DNA of 32,444 nucleotides. It comes from an uncultured Acetatifactor sp. (GTDB lineage: Bacteria > Bacillota > Clostridia > Lachnospirales > Lachnospiraceae). Within the stretch, counting starts at the first letter, position 1. Each line of letters begins with the position of its first letter. The stretch lies in the NCBI GenBank assembly GCA_910585805.1, contig CAJUFB010000041.1:1-32444 (forward strand). Direction: 5' to 3'. Positions 30,265 through 32,444 of the stretch are shown here, in pieces. Made by a program: the position numbers and the translations under genes. The notes below the pieces were generated by a model. That model had not been told where the DNA came from. It did no database searches and worked only from the letters and a program-made list of their open reading frames with translations.

Positions 30265-32034
30265 TTAATTTGACCTGTCATATGCCGTCTGATACATCTC
30301 GATAAGCTGTGATGCACCTGCACTCTCCATATCGCTCAGGAACTTATCCCAATCAGTGTCAAAGTTCTTCTCGCCTCTCATAAAGGCTGCCGAAGTTTCG
30401 GTAATGATTTTTGTCACTTCCGTAGCCAGAGTAGAGCTGTCGGTAGACTCCTCATCCGTAAACTTAATCTGGCCGGAAGCAAAGTTGATAATATTACTGC
30501 TGGAACCATAGGGCTCATACAGCTCCTTGGAAGCGTCAAACAACAGTTTCTCCAGACCATCCGGAGAGTAAGGATCCACATCCGCATCTACTGCCCATCC
30601 AAGACGATATGCCTCGGGAGCTACACGAACACATACATCCTGCCAGTCATGGTTCTGTGCCTCGCCGGAATAAGTATTCAAAATCTCACAGAAAGCAGGT
30701 TCATCATTCAGGCCAACCTTTCCTTCCGGATTCAGCACCCAGTCAACGCCTTCTTCAGCGCCGTACTGTGAGCAAAGGTCTCCTGTCTCGCTGTAGAAGA
30801 AATCAAGCCAGCGAAGAGCTGCTTCCACATCGGGGCAGTTGTCTGTAATCATTGCGCCGCCTGCACTTACGCCGTAGTTCGGCTGTGTCCATGCGTTCCT
30901 GGTTCCGTCCGGTCCGGCAAGGGGAGCAATGGCAGCGTACTCTCTGTACAGCTCGTTGGCGGATACGGAATCAATGATATCGGAAATGGTTCCTGCGGGG
31001 AAGAACAGAACGTCCGTGGTGTTTACCAGACGCTTCATGTCTTCTGAAGTCTGGGTAAAGGCACTGTCATCAATGGCGCCGATCTGATACAGCTCGTTGA
31101 TATACTTCAGGCCTTCCTTGTACTCGTCCGTTGCCGCAACGTTCACAACCTTGTTTGTGGTCTTATCCAGTGCCAGCTTGTTGGTACTGCTGGGGATAAA
31201 GGTGTATGAACCGAGAATCCAGTCCTGCATACGTACAAACCATCCTGTGTCCGCGCCTGCGATTGCCACACCGTCAGGATACTTATCCACGAATTTCTGG
31301 CATACATCCTTGAATTCCTCTGTGGTGGTGGGAACCTCGCACCCGATGTCCGCCAGAAGCCTGGTATTCACCCACATCTTGCGGGCATACTTACAATGGA
31401 AGCAGTCGTTGATGTTGGCCAGGGAATAAATCTTTCCGTCTGTCTCACGAGTCACATTGATGTCGAACTGGCTCATCATCTTCATGTAGTTCGGCATCAC
31501 ATCTTCGTTGAGATATTCGTCTATCGGAATAATGATTCCTTCCTTTACACCATACTTCGGGATGCCGGGGTCAATCATCAGGATATCCGGATAGTCGTCA
31601 GAGTTCAGCAGCATGGTCAGCTTCTGGTCTGCATCGTCACGGGTACCGGTGTAGAAATTCATATGAATTCCGGTCAGATCTTCCATGTACTTGGTGAAAT
31701 CATTGGTGGCAAAGTCTTCCACATTGGGCATGGACAGCATGAAGATATCCAGTTCCAGACTGCCGGGCTCCACGATGGGATATGTACTGGCCGTATCACC
31801 GCCTGCGCTGCCGCCTTCATCGCCCCCCGCACTCTCATCGCCGCCAGTACTCTCTTCTCCACCGGTACTTTCCTCACCGCTGGAGCTCTCTTCTCCGCCG
31901 GTGCTCTCCTGAGAGGAATTCTCGGGAGTGCTGCTGTCACCTGCGTTGCCGTCGTCATTTCCACATCCGCTCAGCATCAGGGATGCCGCCAGAACCGCAG
32001 AAGCTGCCACAGTTAATACACTTTTTCTCTTCAT
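30265..32034 (-). CDS. Extracellular solute-binding lipoprotein of a CUT1 sugar importer
   Basis: The receptor of the importer, 589 residues, about the usual size for LplA/YtcQ-type proteins. The signal peptide MKRKSVLTVAASAVLAASLM ends at lipobox LSGC, with the lipidated Cys near residue 24. A flexible Ser/Gly/Glu linker (about 25-85) holds repeats such as STGGEE, then the binding domain begins near LELDIFMLSMPNVEDF. NDFTKYMEDLTGIHMNF and LNSDDYPDILMIDPGIPKY are typical of this family. ATAAGGAGG lies just before the ATG. It is the first gene of the operon. The ligand is unknown; the fucosidase nearby makes a fucosylated glycan a reasonable guess. Confidence 0.93.
   Translation of the reverse strand: MKRKSVLTVAASAVLAASLMLSGCGNDDGNAGDSSTPENSSQESTGGEESSSGEESTGGEESTGGDESAGGDEGGSAGGDTASTYPIVEPGSLELDIFMLSMPNVEDFATNDFTKYMEDLTGIHMNFYTGTRDDADQKLTMLLNSDDYPDILMIDPGIPKYGVKEGIIIPIDEYLNEDVMPNYMKMMSQFDINVTRETDGKIYSLANINDCFHCKYARKMWVNTRLLADIGCEVPTTTEEFKDVCQKFVDKYPDGVAIAGADTGWFVRMQDWILGSYTFIPSSTNKLALDKTTNKVVNVAATDEYKEGLKYINELYQIGAIDDSAFTQTSEDMKRLVNTTDVLFFPAGTISDIIDSVSANELYREYAAIAPLAGPDGTRNAWTQPNYGVSAGGAMITDNCPDVEAALRWLDFFYSETGDLCSQYGAEEGVDWVLNPEGKVGLNDEPAFCEILNTYSGEAQNHDWQDVCVRVAPEAYRLGWAVDADVDPYSPDGLEKLLFDASKELYEPYGSSSNIINFASGQIKFTDEESTDSSTLATEVTKIITETSAAFMRGEKNFDTDWDKFLSDMESAGASQLIEMYQTAYDRSN
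31795..31920 (-). repeat. Low-complexity linker repeats in the binding-protein gene
   Basis: Imperfect repeats of about 15-18 nt encode GGEEST, SGEEST and GGDES-type units in the linker. They keep the frame. The region may vary in length between strains. Confidence 0.6.
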
Positions 32035-32444
32035 TTTTCCTCCTTATAAATGATATTATTTTTTCAGCCCACAGCACCCTCAGAAACTCACCCGCCTCCA
32101 GCCGTTTTGTCTCCGGAAAACTCAATTCCATCTGAAATCTCCATCCGAAAACCATTCAGCTGTCAAAACCTGCCGGCTGCTTTACGCTCGTTCCTACACC
32201 CGCAAACCGGAACTTACCGAACCGGACTTTGCTGTCATAACCGCATCCCTCCGGCTTCCGGACGTATTCGGTTCTCAGGTGTGTGTCTGCCAAGCTGCTG
32301 CTACAATCCTGAGTCCTCTCCTGCCGTCAGCAGCTGTCTTCCTTTTGCTGCCCCAAAAATCTTGACCCGGAACGGCTTGACGAAAATGACTACAGAATCT
32401 CAACATTTGTCCTGTGGAGGCCTTGTTCCAAAATGTATACTTTT
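32035..32444. other. Upstream region of the importer operon, no gene recognised
   Basis: Apart from the strong ribosome binding site of the binding-protein gene, I see no gene. TTTTGACAG on the minus strand near 32162-32170 gives a good -35 (TTGACA), but the -10 at 17-18 bp is poor. Several CCGG-containing inverted segments at 32207-32275 could form an RNA structure. A 58-codon minus-strand frame entering from the window edge has unconvincing composition. Confidence 0.3.

Noticed and set aside
1..32444. CRISPR array, rRNA genes, intact insertion sequence or prophage
   Set aside because: No regularly spaced repeats, rRNA sequence, transposase, integrase or phage structural gene was found.

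Overview
The window looks like a chromosomal piece of a mid-GC Clostridia bacterium, most likely a Lachnospiraceae gut commensal. This rests on recognised families and gene order, not on a database search: lipoprotein solute-binding proteins with Ser/Gly/Glu linkers, CUT1 sugar importers without their own ATPase, an rsmD-coaD-coiled-coil-amidase run, LytTR regulation and strong AGGAGG-type ribosome binding sites. No phage, integrase, intact transposase or CRISPR array is visible. Most intact genes are on the minus strand.

Layout. 183-2414: orphan lipoprotein joining a propeller-like N-terminal half to a solute-binding domain. 2582-6906 (minus): RluA-type pseudouridine synthase carrying an in-frame 24-bp minisatellite, a two-helix membrane protein, a short-chain dehydrogenase, a HAD phosphatase and an RsuA-type pseudouridine synthase. 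7025-8002 (plus): YlbJ/nucleoside-recognition-like membrane protein, converging on an N-acetylmuramoyl-L-alanine amidase. 9408-11079: coiled-coil protein, coaD and rsmD, linked by 4-nt overlaps. 11263-13512: a GyrA/ParC-type subunit without its B partner. 13751-14265: a scar holding the start of an HTH regulator and the tail of a solute-binding protein. 14310-17791: LytTR regulator followed by a three-gene ABC-2 exporter. Then an RlmD/RumA-type methyltransferase, tRNA-Pro(AGG), a metallophosphoesterase and an OFA-family MFS transporter. 22705-32034: a sugar-utilisation locus with GH29 fucosidase, a 908-residue transglutaminase-fold protein, two CUT1 permeases and their lipoprotein binding protein.

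How the genes work together. The clearest module is the right end. The binding protein and two permeases would import an oligosaccharide or glycoconjugate, powered by a shared ATPase encoded elsewhere. A cytoplasmic fucosidase and a transglutaminase-fold protein, neither with a signal peptide, could process it. An AT-rich island with an unrecognised ORF and a large palindrome separates importer from enzymes. The LytTR regulator and the ABC-2 exporter form a second module. Two 11-bp direct repeats exactly 21 bp apart upstream of the regulator look like a LytTR operator.

The intergenic DNA is rich in relics. There are at least two families of roughly 60-110-bp palindromic repeats, usually directly beside stop codons. 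One copy truncates a yoeB toxin relic next to the fucosidase gene. A 40-bp piece of rsmD is copied into the gap upstream of rsmD, and a broken solute-binding gene resembles the intact one at the left end. These are the least expected features; the genes themselves are mostly ordinary.
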